DNA of 64,000 nt, from positions 6,069,001 through 6,133,000 of the forward strand of contig NZ_OBMJ01000001.1 of NCBI RefSeq assembly GCF_900199205.1, in the 5' to 3' direction. Position 1 is the first letter of the stretch; each line of letters starts with the position of its first letter. The position numbers and the translations under genes were made by a program. The notes beneath the pieces were generated by a model that was not told the origin of the DNA, did not search any database, and was given only the letters and a program-made list of their open reading frames with translations. Of this stretch, positions 25,514 through 34,112 are shown one piece after another. The stretch is from Streptomyces sp. 1331.2. GTDB taxonomy: Bacteria; Actinomycetota; Actinomycetes; Streptomycetales; Streptomycetaceae.

Positions 25514-27160
25514 TCAGCCGGCGTTGAAGGTGTCGACGTCGTACGGCCGGCTGCCCTGCGCCTCGGACTTGATGATCGAGGTGCGGTTCTTGAAGAAGCG
25601 GTCGGCGTCGAGGTCGTGCTCCTGCAGGAACTCCAGCGTGGCGGTGTGGACCGCGTTGAGGACCGGCACGGAGGCGTTCATGGCGTTGTCGATCATGGTG
25701 CGGCTGTCCCAGGCACGGCCGACCCAGACGTGCCGCAGGCCGAACGGCTCGGGCAGGCCGAGCCCGCCGCCGAGCCAGCCGAGCAGGCCGGGCATCCGGT
25801 AGAAGGGGGCCCGGACGGCCTGGCGGACGACCTCGTCGTTGTCGATCAGGGGGAGCTTGACCGTCCGCTCCTCCCAGAACTTCACGGTCTTGTTGACCGT
25901 CTTCTCCTTGTCCTTGGGCTTGTCGAAGAAGACGCCCTTGACCGGGCCGAGCGCGTAGCCGGCCACCGAGATGGTCAGCACGTTGGCGAGCAGGGTGACC
26001 GTGACGGTGAAGGTGATGACCAGCTTGCCGTCGTGGGTGATGAATTGGGTGGCGAGGTAGTGCCGGGGGCCGCCCGGGAAGGTCTGCTTGTCGGCGATGC
26101 TCTGCACGGCGAAGTCGCGCATCCGGTCGCCGTCCATGTCGGCGTTGCCGGGGCGGCTGATCTCGTCGGCGCCGGCGCCGATGTCGAAGACCACCCACTG
26201 CTTGATCGCCACGTTGGGGATGCCGCTGTTGGCGACGTGGCTGACGCCGAGGCCCTTGAGGTGGGAGGAGATCCGGCGGACCAGGTCCCAGGGGTGGAAG
26301 GCGCGGAAGTCGGCGTGACCCTCGGCGGGGTGGAGGGTGTCGGCCAGGCGCCACTCGCCCCAGCGGCGGCCGGCGCCCAGGATGCCCTTGGGGACGGCGT
26401 AGTGCTGGACGTTGGTCTCCTGCTCGGCGTCCAGCCGACCCAGCTTGTCGCGCAGGTCGACGGCCTTCTTGTCGAGGTCGTCGCGCGGGACGGCCTTGGC
26501 GACGGTGGCGGCCACGGCGCTGCCCTCGACCAGGGACTGCCAGCGGGCGCGCAGGTCCTTGGCGGAGCGCAGGACCACCCGGCGGGCGAGGTACCAGCCG
26601 ATGACCGGGGCGAGCATGGTGACCCGCAGGTAGACGCCCAGCGGGCCGGTGGCCGGCGGGCGCACCGTGAGGATGACGGCCAGGACGGCGGCCAGCACGA
26701 GGGTGATGGCGCCGTAGACGGCCGCGTTCTTCGGGTTGTCCCGCTTGAGCCAGGCCCGGACCTGGAAGGCGGCGAGCCAGAGCACGGTGCCGGGCAGGGC
26801 GAGCAGGCCGGTGAGGAGGGTGATGCCGGTGAGCTTGCGGTCGCGGGTGTGGCGCAGTTCCTCGGCGGCCAGGCAGTGCTCGACGACCTGGCGGGTGTCG
26901 ACGCCGAAGGACGGGACGAGGGGTTTGCGCTTGCTGCCGAGGGCGCGGGAGACGAGCGCCTTGCTGAAGGCCTCGCCGGCGTTGGGGCGGAAGAGGGCGA
27001 AGCGGCCCTTCTTCTCCGTGGCGTCGGTGACGGCCTCCACGAAGGCGCCGACCTCGCCGTCGCGGTAGGCGGCCGAGGAGAGCGCCTGGGTGACGGCGGT
27101 CTGCGGGCCGGCGTCCGTTCGGGGTATCTGCGCACCCGGGGTCATGTCGAGCGTGGTCAC
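25514..27160 (-). CDS. Large membrane protein of unknown function
   Basis: 548 residues from GTG 27160, chosen because GGAGGAGGGG lies 8-9 nt upstream. Hydrophobic segments at about 117-143, 150-172 and 178-198, and another at ~372-398. Between the third and fourth lies a soluble region (~200-370). The last ~110 residues, ending GSRPYDVDTFNAG, are soluble. I recognise no domain or catalytic motif. It is divergent from a DCC thiol-oxidoreductase gene with 205 bp between, and flanked downstream by the HIT gene terminator. Confidence 0.75.
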   Translation of the reverse strand: MTTLDMTPGAQIPRTDAGPQTAVTQALSSAAYRDGEVGAFVEAVTDATEKKGRFALFRPNAGEAFSKALVSRALGSKRKPLVPSFGVDTRQVVEHCLAAEELRHTRDRKLTGITLLTGLLALPGTVLWLAAFQVRAWLKRDNPKNAAVYGAITLVLAAVLAVILTVRPPATGPLGVYLRVTMLAPVIGWYLARRVVLRSAKDLRARWQSLVEGSAVAATVAKAVPRDDLDKKAVDLRDKLGRLDAEQETNVQHYAVPKGILGAGRRWGEWRLADTLHPAEGHADFRAFHPWDLVRRISSHLKGLGVSHVANSGIPNVAIKQWVVFDIGAGADEISRPGNADMDGDRMRDFAVQSIADKQTFPGGPRHYLATQFITHDGKLVITFTVTVTLLANVLTISVAGYALGPVKGVFFDKPKDKEKTVNKTVKFWEERTVKLPLIDNDEVVRQAVRAPFYRMPGLLGWLGGGLGLPEPFGLRHVWVGRAWDSRTMIDNAMNASVPVLNAVHTATLEFLQEHDLDADRFFKNRTSIIKSEAQGSRPYDVDTFNAG

Positions 27161-27365
27161 GGTGGCGTCCCCTCCTCCCCTTGTCAGCGGCAGGTTACCG
27201 TGCCGCGCCACCCCGGCGCCGATGATCGTCTGAAGTACCGTCACGATCGAGCCGTGCCGGGCCCGGGAGGCATGATGCCCGGTTGGAGGGCGGTCGATAC
27301 CCGCCGGGGCGGGCCGGGACGGGGTGGAGGAGGATGGTGGGGGAATCGAGGAAAGGGGAGCCGCG

Positions 27366-27797
27366 GTGAAGGATCCGGTGCTGGTCTTCGACGGGGACTG
27401 CGCGTTCTGTTCGTCCTGTGTGCGGTGGGCCGAGCGGTACCTGCGGCAGACGCTGGCCTCGGGGGGCTGGGAGGCGGTGGCGTTCCAGTTCGCGGATCTG
27501 GCGGGGCTGGACGCGCTCGCGGGCGGCCGGGGTGAGGTGTCGGCCGAGCGGGCGGAGCGCGAGGTGCTGTGGGTGACGCCGACCGGGCGGGTGTACGGGG
27601 GCGCGCAGGCGGTCGCGCGGCTGCTGATGCGCTCCGGCGGGGCGTGGGCGTACCTGGGCGCGGTGTTGACGGCGGCGCCGGTGCGGCCGGTGGCGGCGCT
27701 GGCCTACCGGTGGGTGGCGCGCAACCGGCACCGGCTGCCGGGGGGTACGGCGGCGTGCGCGCTGCCGAACCGGCCCGGGGCTGCTCAGTCGGTGTAG
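27366..27797 (+). CDS. DCC (DUF393) thiol-disulfide oxidoreductase-like protein
   Basis: 143 residues from GTG 27366 (AAGGGGAG upstream). The diagnostic N-terminal DGDCAFCSSC is at residues 9-18, a thioredoxin-like start with CxxC pairs; VTPTGRVYGGAQAV and a C-terminal ARNRHRLPGG complete the family pattern. It is presumed to exchange thiols; the substrate is unknown. Its 3' end overlaps the converging EF-G-like gene by 13 bp. Confidence 0.87.
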   Translation: MKDPVLVFDGDCAFCSSCVRWAERYLRQTLASGGWEAVAFQFADLAGLDALAGGRGEVSAERAEREVLWVTPTGRVYGGAQAVARLLMRSGGAWAYLGAVLTAAPVRPVAALAYRWVARNRHRLPGGTAACALPNRPGAAQSV

Positions 27798-29833
27798 CGC
27801 TCGGCCAGGGCGGCGGGCATGGGTTCGTGGCGCAGGTAGGCGCGGGAGAACTCGGCGGTGCCGTGGGTGAGGGAGCGCAGGTCGACCGGGTAGCGGACGA
27901 GTTCGAGTTCGGGGACCTCGGCGCGCAGCAGGGTGAGGCCGTGGCCGCCGGTCTCGGTGCCGAGGACGCGGCCGCGGCGGGCGGAGAGGTCGCCGAGGAC
28001 GGCGCCGAGGTAGTCGTCGGGCAGCAGGACGCTGACGGCGGCGACGGGTTCGAGCAGGCGGATGACGGCGTGTTCGGCGGCGTCGCGCAGGGCGAGGGCG
28101 GCGGCGTTCTGGAAGGACGCGTCGGAGGAGTCGACGGAGTGGGCCTTGCCGTCGGTGAGGGTGACCCGGACGTCGACGAGCGGGTGTCCGGTGGCGATGC
28201 CCTTGGCGAGCTGGGCGCGGACGCCCTTCTCGACGGAGGGGATGAAGTGCTTGGGGACGGCGCCGCCGACGACGTGCTCCTGGAACTCGAAGCCCGAGCC
28301 GGCCGGGAGGGGTTCGACCTCCAGGTCGCAGATGGCGTACTGGCCGTGGCCGCCGGACTGTTTGACGAGGCGGCCGTGGCCGGCGGCGGCGGTGCCGAAG
28401 GTCTCGCGCAGGGCGACCTTGGGTTCGACGGTGTCGACGTGGACGCCGTGGCGGGTGCGGAGGCGGTCGAGGACGACCTCGGCGTGGGCCTCGCCGGTGC
28501 ACCAGAGGACGAGCTGGTGGGTGTCGGGGTTCTGTTCGAGGCGTAGCGCCGGGTCCTCGGCGCTGAGGCGGGTGAGGGCCTGGGAGAGCTTGTCGTCGTC
28601 GGCCTTGCTGTGGGCTTCGACGGCGATCGGGAGCAGGGGTTCGGGGAGCGTCCAGCCGTCGAGTTCGACGGGGTGTCCGGGGTCGTGGACGGTGTCGCCG
28701 GCCCGGGCGGTGGTGAGTTTGGCGGCGCAGACGAGGTCGCCGGCGACGGCGTGCGGGACGGGGCGCTGGAGCTTGCCGAAGGGGCTGGTGAGGGCGGTGA
28801 CGCGTTCGTCGCCGTCCTGGCCGGCGGTGTGGGCCGGGCCGAGCAGGTGGATCTTGGTGTCGGGGCGCAGGGTGCCGGCGTACAGGCGCAGCAGGCTGAT
28901 CCGGCCGACGTAGGCGTCGCCGGTGATGCGGACGACCTGGGCGGCGAGCGGGGCGTCGGGGTCGCAGTCGGGGGCCGGGCGGGTGCGTTCGGTGGGGTCG
29001 GGGAAGGTGTGCGCGATGAGGTCGAGGAGTTCGGTCGCGCCCAGGCCGTTCTCGCTGGTGGGGACGGCGGGGTGGAGGGCGCAGGCGAGGACTTCGCGGC
29101 GCAGGCCGGCTTCGAGGGAGTCGGTGTCGAGGGTGTCGCCGGCGAGGTAGCGCTCCATGAGGGTGTCGTCCTGGCCGGAGATGGCCTCGACGAGGCTGTC
29201 GTGGGCGGGGCCGGTCTCGGGGAGCGGGCTGGCGTCGCCGTAGGTGTCGCCGGTGAGCAGGTCGACGCTGCCGTCGGGCCGGCCGTCGTGGAGGACGGGC
29301 AGGAAGAGCGGGCGGAGGGTGTCGGGGCCCAGGTCGAAGGCGTCGTGGCAGGCGGTGAGGATGTCGTCGAAGCTCGTGCGGGCGAGGTCGAGTTTGGCGA
29401 CGGCGACGGCGCGGGGGATGCCCTCGGCGGCGCACTCGCGCCACAGGGCGCGGGTGGGGGCGGTGACCGGGTCGGTGGCGGAGACGACGAAGACGGCGGC
29501 GTCGGCGGCGTGCAGGGCGGCGCGCAGGTCGGCGGTGAAGTCGGGGTGGCCGGGCGGGTCGAGCAGGTTGATCTTGACGCCCTTCCATTCGAGCGGGAGC
29601 AGCGAGAGCTGGACGGAACGCTGCTGCTGGTGCTCGATGTCCTCGTGGTCGGAGACGGTGGTGCCGTCGGTGACGCGGCCGGCCCGGCCGGTGGCGCCGG
29701 CGGCGAGGGCGAGGGATTCGGCGAGGGTGGTCTTGCCCACACCGCTGGAACCGATCAGGACGACGTTGCGCAGGTCCCGGGGGCCGGTGACGGCGGGTGC
29801 CTGGCCGGCTCGTGCCGTGCTGCGGTCGGGCAT
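27785..29833 (-). CDS. EF-G-like translational GTPase (EF-G paralogue)
   Basis: 682 residues from ATG 29833 (GGGAGGAG upstream). EF-G domain order: GTPase, domain II, III, IV and V. The G1 loop reads GSSGVGKT in place of the usual GHxDxGKT, G3 reads DPPGHPDF, and G4 reads AKLD in place of NKxD. Domain IV has GGHGQYAICDLEVEP and domain V LLEPVAAVSVLLPDDYLGAVLGDLSARRG. This matches the EF-G2-type paralogues of actinobacteria, whose role is unclear; it is not the main elongation factor. It converges with the DCC gene (13-bp overlap). Confidence 0.88.
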   Translation of the reverse strand: MPDRSTARAGQAPAVTGPRDLRNVVLIGSSGVGKTTLAESLALAAGATGRAGRVTDGTTVSDHEDIEHQQQRSVQLSLLPLEWKGVKINLLDPPGHPDFTADLRAALHAADAAVFVVSATDPVTAPTRALWRECAAEGIPRAVAVAKLDLARTSFDDILTACHDAFDLGPDTLRPLFLPVLHDGRPDGSVDLLTGDTYGDASPLPETGPAHDSLVEAISGQDDTLMERYLAGDTLDTDSLEAGLRREVLACALHPAVPTSENGLGATELLDLIAHTFPDPTERTRPAPDCDPDAPLAAQVVRITGDAYVGRISLLRLYAGTLRPDTKIHLLGPAHTAGQDGDERVTALTSPFGKLQRPVPHAVAGDLVCAAKLTTARAGDTVHDPGHPVELDGWTLPEPLLPIAVEAHSKADDDKLSQALTRLSAEDPALRLEQNPDTHQLVLWCTGEAHAEVVLDRLRTRHGVHVDTVEPKVALRETFGTAAAGHGRLVKQSGGHGQYAICDLEVEPLPAGSGFEFQEHVVGGAVPKHFIPSVEKGVRAQLAKGIATGHPLVDVRVTLTDGKAHSVDSSDASFQNAAALALRDAAEHAVIRLLEPVAAVSVLLPDDYLGAVLGDLSARRGRVLGTETGGHGLTLLRAEVPELELVRYPVDLRSLTHGTAEFSRAYLRHEPMPAALAERYTD

Positions 29834-30101
29834 CGGGGTCTCCTCCCGTGGCGCCGAGGCTGTCCATCGCAGTCTAGGGGCGGGTGTCACGGCGGCGCGT
29901 GTCGTAGGGCTGGTCGGTCGGCCACTCGGTGACCGGACGGATGCGTGCGGTGGGCGGGGGCCGGTGCGCCGCGGTGCGTGCGGCGGAGCGTGTCGTCGGC
30001 GTGGCTACGATGGGTGCGCCGGACGGGCTGATCCGTTCGGCCGTCTGCCGCGCGTGCTGCGCCAGGCGGGTATCCGGTAGATCGGAGCGGCTGGGAAGGC
30101 C

Positions 30102-30749
30102 ATGCTCAACAAATACGCGCGTGCCTTCTTCACACGTGTTCTGACCCCGTTCGCCGCGTTCCTGATCCGGCTGGGCGTGAGCCCGGACGCCGTGACGCTG
30201 ATCGGTACCGCCGGTTCGGTGGCCGGTGCGCTGGTGTTCTTCCCGCGTGGGGAGTTCTTCTGGGGCACCATCACGATCACGCTGTTCATCTTCTCCGACC
30301 TGGTGGACGGGAACATGGCCCGCCAGCTGGGCCGGACCAGCAAGTGGGGGGCGTTCCTGGACTCCACGCTGGACCGGGTCGCGGATGCGGCGATCTTCGG
30401 CGGGCTGGCGATGTGGTACGCGGGCAAGGGTGACGACAACCTGCTGTGCGCGGTGGCGATCTTCTGCCTGGCGAGCGGACTGGTGGTGTCGTACACCAAG
30501 GCGCGGGCGGAGAGCCAGGGCCTGCCGTGTGATGTGTCGGGGCTGGTGGAGCGGGCCGAGCGGCTGGTGGCGAGCCTGGTGGCGGCCGGGGTCGCGGGTC
30601 TGCACAAGTTCGGTGTGCCGTACGTGGAGTGGCTGCTGCCGGTGGCGCTGTGGCTGGTCGCGGCGGGCAGCCTGGTGACGGTGTTCCAGCGGATGCTGAC
30701 CGTGCGCCGCGAGGCGTTCGAGGCCGACCGAGCGGCGGCCGGGAGCTGA
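30102..30749 (+). CDS. pgsA: Phosphatidylinositol phosphate synthase (CDP-alcohol phosphatidyltransferase)
   Basis: 215 residues. The CDP-alcohol phosphotransferase signature D-x2-D-G-x2-A-R-x8-G-x3-D-x3-D is complete (DLVDGNMARQLG to LDRVAD). Several hydrophobic helices follow. It should join CDP-diacylglycerol and inositol phosphate in the membrane to give PI phosphate. The next two genes are the PIM acyltransferase and PimA, the same order as in mycobacterial PIM clusters, which supports the inositol substrate over glycerol phosphate. Confidence 0.92.
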   Translation: MLNKYARAFFTRVLTPFAAFLIRLGVSPDAVTLIGTAGSVAGALVFFPRGEFFWGTITITLFIFSDLVDGNMARQLGRTSKWGAFLDSTLDRVADAAIFGGLAMWYAGKGDDNLLCAVAIFCLASGLVVSYTKARAESQGLPCDVSGLVERAERLVASLVAAGVAGLHKFGVPYVEWLLPVALWLVAAGSLVTVFQRMLTVRREAFEADRAAAGS

Positions 30750-30765
30750 TGGGGGGCGTCCTGCG

Positions 30766-31728
30766 GTGACGGACCGACTGGTGTACTGGGCGTACGCGCT
30801 GGGCTGGGGGGTGCTGAAGCACCTGCCGGAGCCGGTGGCGCGGGGGCTGTTCGACCGGCTGGCGGACTACGCGTGGCGCAAGCGCGGCAAGCGGGTGCTG
30901 CAGCTGGAGGCGAACCTGCGCCGGGTCCGGCCGGGGCTGGAGGAGGCGGCGCTGCGGTCGCTGTCGCGGGCCGGGATGCGCTCCTACCTGCGGTACTGGA
31001 TGGAGTCGTTCCGGCTGCCGGTGTGGAGCCGGGAGCGGGTGGCGCGGGACGTCCGGGTGGAGGGCTTCGAGCACCTGCGGGCGCCGATGGAGGCCGGGCG
31101 GGGCGCGGTGATAGCGCTGCCGCACATGGGGAACTGGGACCTGGCGGGTACCTGGGTCGCGCAGCAGGGCTACCCGTTCACCACGGTCGCCGAGCGGTTG
31201 AAGCCGGAGCGGCTGTTCGACCGGTTCGTGGCGTTCCGGGAGGGCCAGGGCATGGAGGTCCTGGCGTTGACCGGTGGCGGGGTGAACGTGATCGGCACGC
31301 TGGCGCGGCGGCTGCGCGAGGGCCGGCTGGTGTGCCTGGTGGGGGACCGGGACCTGTCGGAGGCGGGCATCGGGGTGTCGTTCTTCGGCGAGGCGACCCG
31401 GATGCCGGCCGGTCCGGCGGCGCTGTGCCAGCGGACCGGGGCGGCGCTGCTGCCGGTGACGCTCTGGTACGACGGTCCGGTGATGAGGGCGCGGATCCAC
31501 CCCGAGGTGGCGGTGCCCGAGGAGGGCAACCGCAAGGAGCGCACGCAGGCGATGACCCAGGCGATGGCGGACGTGTGGGAGCGCGGGATCCGCGAGTACC
31601 CGCAGGACTGGCACATGCTGCAGAAGTTCTGGCTCGCCGACCTTCCCGTCCGTGAGACGGTGAAGGAGGCGGCCGCGGTGCGCACGGAGGCGGCTCCGGA
31701 GCCGGCGGCCGAGGCCTCCGGGTCCTGA
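30766..31728 (+). CDS. Phosphatidylinositol mannoside acyltransferase (LpxL/HtrB family)
   Basis: 320 residues from GTG 30766, 16 bp after pgsA. The acyltransferase H-x4-D motif is in PHMGNWDLAG (~residue 125), with the second block VGDRDLS and FFGEATRMPAGPA. It should acylate the mannose of PIM1/PIM2 (PatA role) at the cytoplasmic membrane. The C-terminal ~25 residues are an Ala/Glu-rich tail. The same-strand, close spacing with pgsA and pimA indicates one operon. Confidence 0.9.
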   Translation: MTDRLVYWAYALGWGVLKHLPEPVARGLFDRLADYAWRKRGKRVLQLEANLRRVRPGLEEAALRSLSRAGMRSYLRYWMESFRLPVWSRERVARDVRVEGFEHLRAPMEAGRGAVIALPHMGNWDLAGTWVAQQGYPFTTVAERLKPERLFDRFVAFREGQGMEVLALTGGGVNVIGTLARRLREGRLVCLVGDRDLSEAGIGVSFFGEATRMPAGPAALCQRTGAALLPVTLWYDGPVMRARIHPEVAVPEEGNRKERTQAMTQAMADVWERGIREYPQDWHMLQKFWLADLPVRETVKEAAAVRTEAAPEPAAEASGS

Positions 31729-31796
31729 AACCCGTCCGGTCGCTGTTCCGGCCGGTGCTGAGCCGGTACGACTGTCCGAAGGAGCTTGAGGAACCC

Positions 31797-32981
31797 GTGA
31801 AGATCGGCATCGTCTGCCCGTACGACTGGGACGTCCCCGGTGGGGTCCAGTTCCACATCCGGGACTTGGCCGAGCATCTGATCGGCCTGGGGCACGAGGT
31901 GTCGGTGCTGGCGCCGGCCGAGGACGACGAGGCGCTGCCGCCGTACGTGGTCTCGGCCGGGCGGGCGGTGGCGGTGCCGTACAACGGGTCGGTGGCGCGG
32001 CTGAGCTTCGGCATCCTGTCGGCGGCGCGGGTGCGGCGGTGGCTGCACGACGGGCGCTTCGACATCCTGCACGTGCACGAGCCGGCCTCGCCGAGCCTGT
32101 CGATGCTGGCCGCCTGGTCGGCGACCGGGCCGATGGTGGGGACCTTCCACACCTCCAACCCGCGCTCGCGGGCGATGATCGCGGCCTCGCCGATCCTGCA
32201 GCCCGGCCTGGAGAAGATGCGGGCCCGGATCGCGGTGTCGGAGTACGCCCGCCGGACCCTGGTGGAGCACCTGGGCGGGGACGCGGTGGTGATCCCCAAC
32301 GGCGTGGACGTGGGCTTCTTCGCGGACGCGGAGCCGGACGGGCGCTGGATGGGCCACGCGGCGAAGGGGGAGCCGGGCACGATCGGCTTCATCGGCCGGA
32401 TCAACGAACCGCGCAAGGGCCTGCCGACGCTGCTGGCGGCGCTGCCCGGGATCCTGGCCGAGCGTCCGGGGGTGCGGCTGCTGGTGGCGGGCAAGGGCGA
32501 CGAGGAGGAGGCCGTCGCGGGCCTGGCGCCGGAGGTGCGCCGGCAGGTGGAGTTCCTCGGGATGGTGAGCGACGAGGAGAAGGCCCGGCTGCTGCGCAGC
32601 GTGGACCTGTACGTGGCGCCGAACACCGGGGGCGAGAGCTTCGGGATCATCCTGGTCGAGGCGATGTCGGCGGGCGCCCCGGTGCTGGCGAGCGACCTGG
32701 ACGCGTTCAAGCAGGTGCTCGACGGCGGGGACGCCGGCGAGCTGTTCCCGGTGGAGGACGCGGACGCGCTGGCCCGTACGGCGCTGCGGTTGCTGGGCGA
32801 TCCGGCGCGGCTGGAGGAGCTGCGGAAGGCGGCCTCGCGGCACGTGCGGCGGTTCGACTGGTCGACGGTCGGCGCGGACATCCTGGCGGTGTACGAGACG
32901 GTCACGGCGGGGGCCGCAGCGGTGGTCGAGGAGGACGAGCGCAGCGGGCGGTGGAGCCGGTTCGGGTTGGCCCGGGACTGA
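31797..32981 (+). CDS. pimA: GDP-mannose phosphatidylinositol alpha-mannosyltransferase PimA (GT4)
   Basis: 394 residues from GTG 31797 (VKIGIVCPYDWDVPGG), with a GAGGA site upstream. GT-B fold: N-domain with GGVQFHIRDLAEHL and YNGSVARLSFG; C-domain with the GT4 nucleotide-sugar motif NTGGESFGIILVEAM (E-x7-E type). Very close to mycobacterial PimA along its length, including IPNGVDV and EPRKGL. It transfers the first mannose to phosphatidylinositol. Third gene of the PIM operon. Confidence 0.94.
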   Translation: MKIGIVCPYDWDVPGGVQFHIRDLAEHLIGLGHEVSVLAPAEDDEALPPYVVSAGRAVAVPYNGSVARLSFGILSAARVRRWLHDGRFDILHVHEPASPSLSMLAAWSATGPMVGTFHTSNPRSRAMIAASPILQPGLEKMRARIAVSEYARRTLVEHLGGDAVVIPNGVDVGFFADAEPDGRWMGHAAKGEPGTIGFIGRINEPRKGLPTLLAALPGILAERPGVRLLVAGKGDEEEAVAGLAPEVRRQVEFLGMVSDEEKARLLRSVDLYVAPNTGGESFGIILVEAMSAGAPVLASDLDAFKQVLDGGDAGELFPVEDADALARTALRLLGDPARLEELRKAASRHVRRFDWSTVGADILAVYETVTAGAAAVVEEDERSGRWSRFGLARD

Positions 32982-33042
32982 CCCCGGCTGTCCGCGGGGT
33001 TAGGGTCGGGCGACCGTACCGCTGTGAACCATGGGGGCAACG

Positions 33043-33408
33043 ATGCCGCAGATCTCCGTCGACTACTCGTCCGGCCTGGCCGGTTCCTTCGACCGCCGGG
33101 CGCTGGGCCTGGCGATCAACCGGCTCGCGGTGAAGACGATCGACGCCAAGCCGGAGGCGTGCAAGACGCTGTTCCGGGCGAGCGACGACTTCGTGGTGGG
33201 GGAGGCCGAGGAGCCCGCCGCGCAGGTGTACGTCGAGTTCCAGATCTTCCCGGGCCGCACGCCGGAGGCGAAGGCGGCGCTCAGCGAGGGCGTACTGGCG
33301 CTGCTGGCCGAGCACGTCGCGCCGGCGGCCGGCACCCGGCTGTACACCGCGGTGAACATCTCGGACATCGATCGGGAGAGCTACCGCAGCACGACCGCCG
33401 CAGGCTGA
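33043..33408 (+). CDS. Tautomerase-superfamily (CHMI-like) small protein
   Basis: 121 residues from ATG 33043. This start is chosen because it puts proline directly after Met (MPQIS): tautomerases use the N-terminal Pro exposed after Met removal, and GGGGG lies 5 nt upstream. An ATG at 33031 would bury it. The pattern resembles 5-carboxymethyl-2-hydroxymuconate isomerase (VEFQIFPGRTPEAKAAL, YTAVNISDID). No aromatic degradation genes are nearby, so the substrate is open. Confidence 0.75.
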   Translation: MPQISVDYSSGLAGSFDRRALGLAINRLAVKTIDAKPEACKTLFRASDDFVVGEAEEPAAQVYVEFQIFPGRTPEAKAALSEGVLALLAEHVAPAAGTRLYTAVNISDIDRESYRSTTAAG

Positions 33409-33437
33409 GCCGGTGACACCCGGTAGCGTTGCGCCCC

Positions 33438-33983
33438 GTGACTACCTGGATCTGGGCCGGCGTGGCCGTGGTGCTCTTCGGCATGTACCTGAGTTGGACG
33501 GCCGGCCGCTTGGACCGGCTGCACGCCCGGATCGACGCCGCGCGGGCGGCGCTGGACGCGCAGCTGGTGCGTCGGGCCTCGGTGGCGATGGAGCTGGCGA
33601 CGTCCTCGCTGCTGGACCCGGCGGCCTCGCTGCTGCTGCTGGACGCGGCGCACGCGGCCCGGCAGGCCGACGACGAGCAGCGCGAGGTGGCGGAGAGCCA
33701 GTTGAGCCTGGCGCTGCGGGCGGTGCTGGAGGAGCCGGAGCAGGTGGCGGCGCTGGTGGCGGAGCCGGGTGGCGAGGACGCGGTTCGTGATCTGACGGCC
33801 GCGGTGCGCCGGGTGCCGATGGCCCGGCGGTTCCACAACGACGCGGTGCGGGCGGCGCGGGCGGTGCGCGAGCACCGGTTGGTGCGGTATTTCCGGTTGG
33901 CCGGGAAGGCCCCGTTCCCGATGGCCTTCGAGATGGACGACGCCCCGCCGCCCGCCCTCACGCCCGAGGGGGCGCCTGCTTAG
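33438..33983 (+). CDS. LemA-like protein with N-terminal membrane anchor
   Basis: 181 residues from GTG 33438. A hydrophobic segment at ~3-20 is followed by a helical region; ARIDAARAALDAQLVRR and MARRFHNDAVRAARAV resemble the paired helices of LemA proteins, and the C-terminal FEMDD also fits. Function of the family is unknown. TAGCGT at 33424-33429 lies 8 bp before the GTG with no ribosome binding site, so it may be leaderless. Confidence 0.6.
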   Translation: MTTWIWAGVAVVLFGMYLSWTAGRLDRLHARIDAARAALDAQLVRRASVAMELATSSLLDPAASLLLLDAAHAARQADDEQREVAESQLSLALRAVLEEPEQVAALVAEPGGEDAVRDLTAAVRRVPMARRFHNDAVRAARAVREHRLVRYFRLAGKAPFPMAFEMDDAPPPALTPEGAPA

Positions 33984-34037
33984 GGTGTTCCACGGATACG
34001 GCCCGTTTGTCGTGTCCCGTCGTTCGGGCTGGACTGG

Positions 34038-34057
34038 GTGGCACATGGAGGTGCCAC
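34038..34057 (+). promoter_or_regulatory. Inverted repeat in the pdxS promoter region
   Basis: GTGGCAC (34038-34044) and its complement GTGCCAC (34051-34057) with a 6-nt gap, ending 10 bp before a TACCAT -10 (34068-34073). It would cover the -35 region, so it is a candidate operator for the PLP synthase genes. No regulator gene is next to it. Confidence 0.38.
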
Positions 34058-34112
34058 TCCGTCCGCCTACCATAGGGCGATAGCACTGGTTCATCTTCGA
34101 GTGAGGTCTCAC

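Noticed and set aside
30006-30011. PafBC-like motif before pgsA (GTGTCGTCG, TACGAT)
   Set aside because: The spacing is 7 and the first box matches poorly, unlike the sites at ruvC and rarA.
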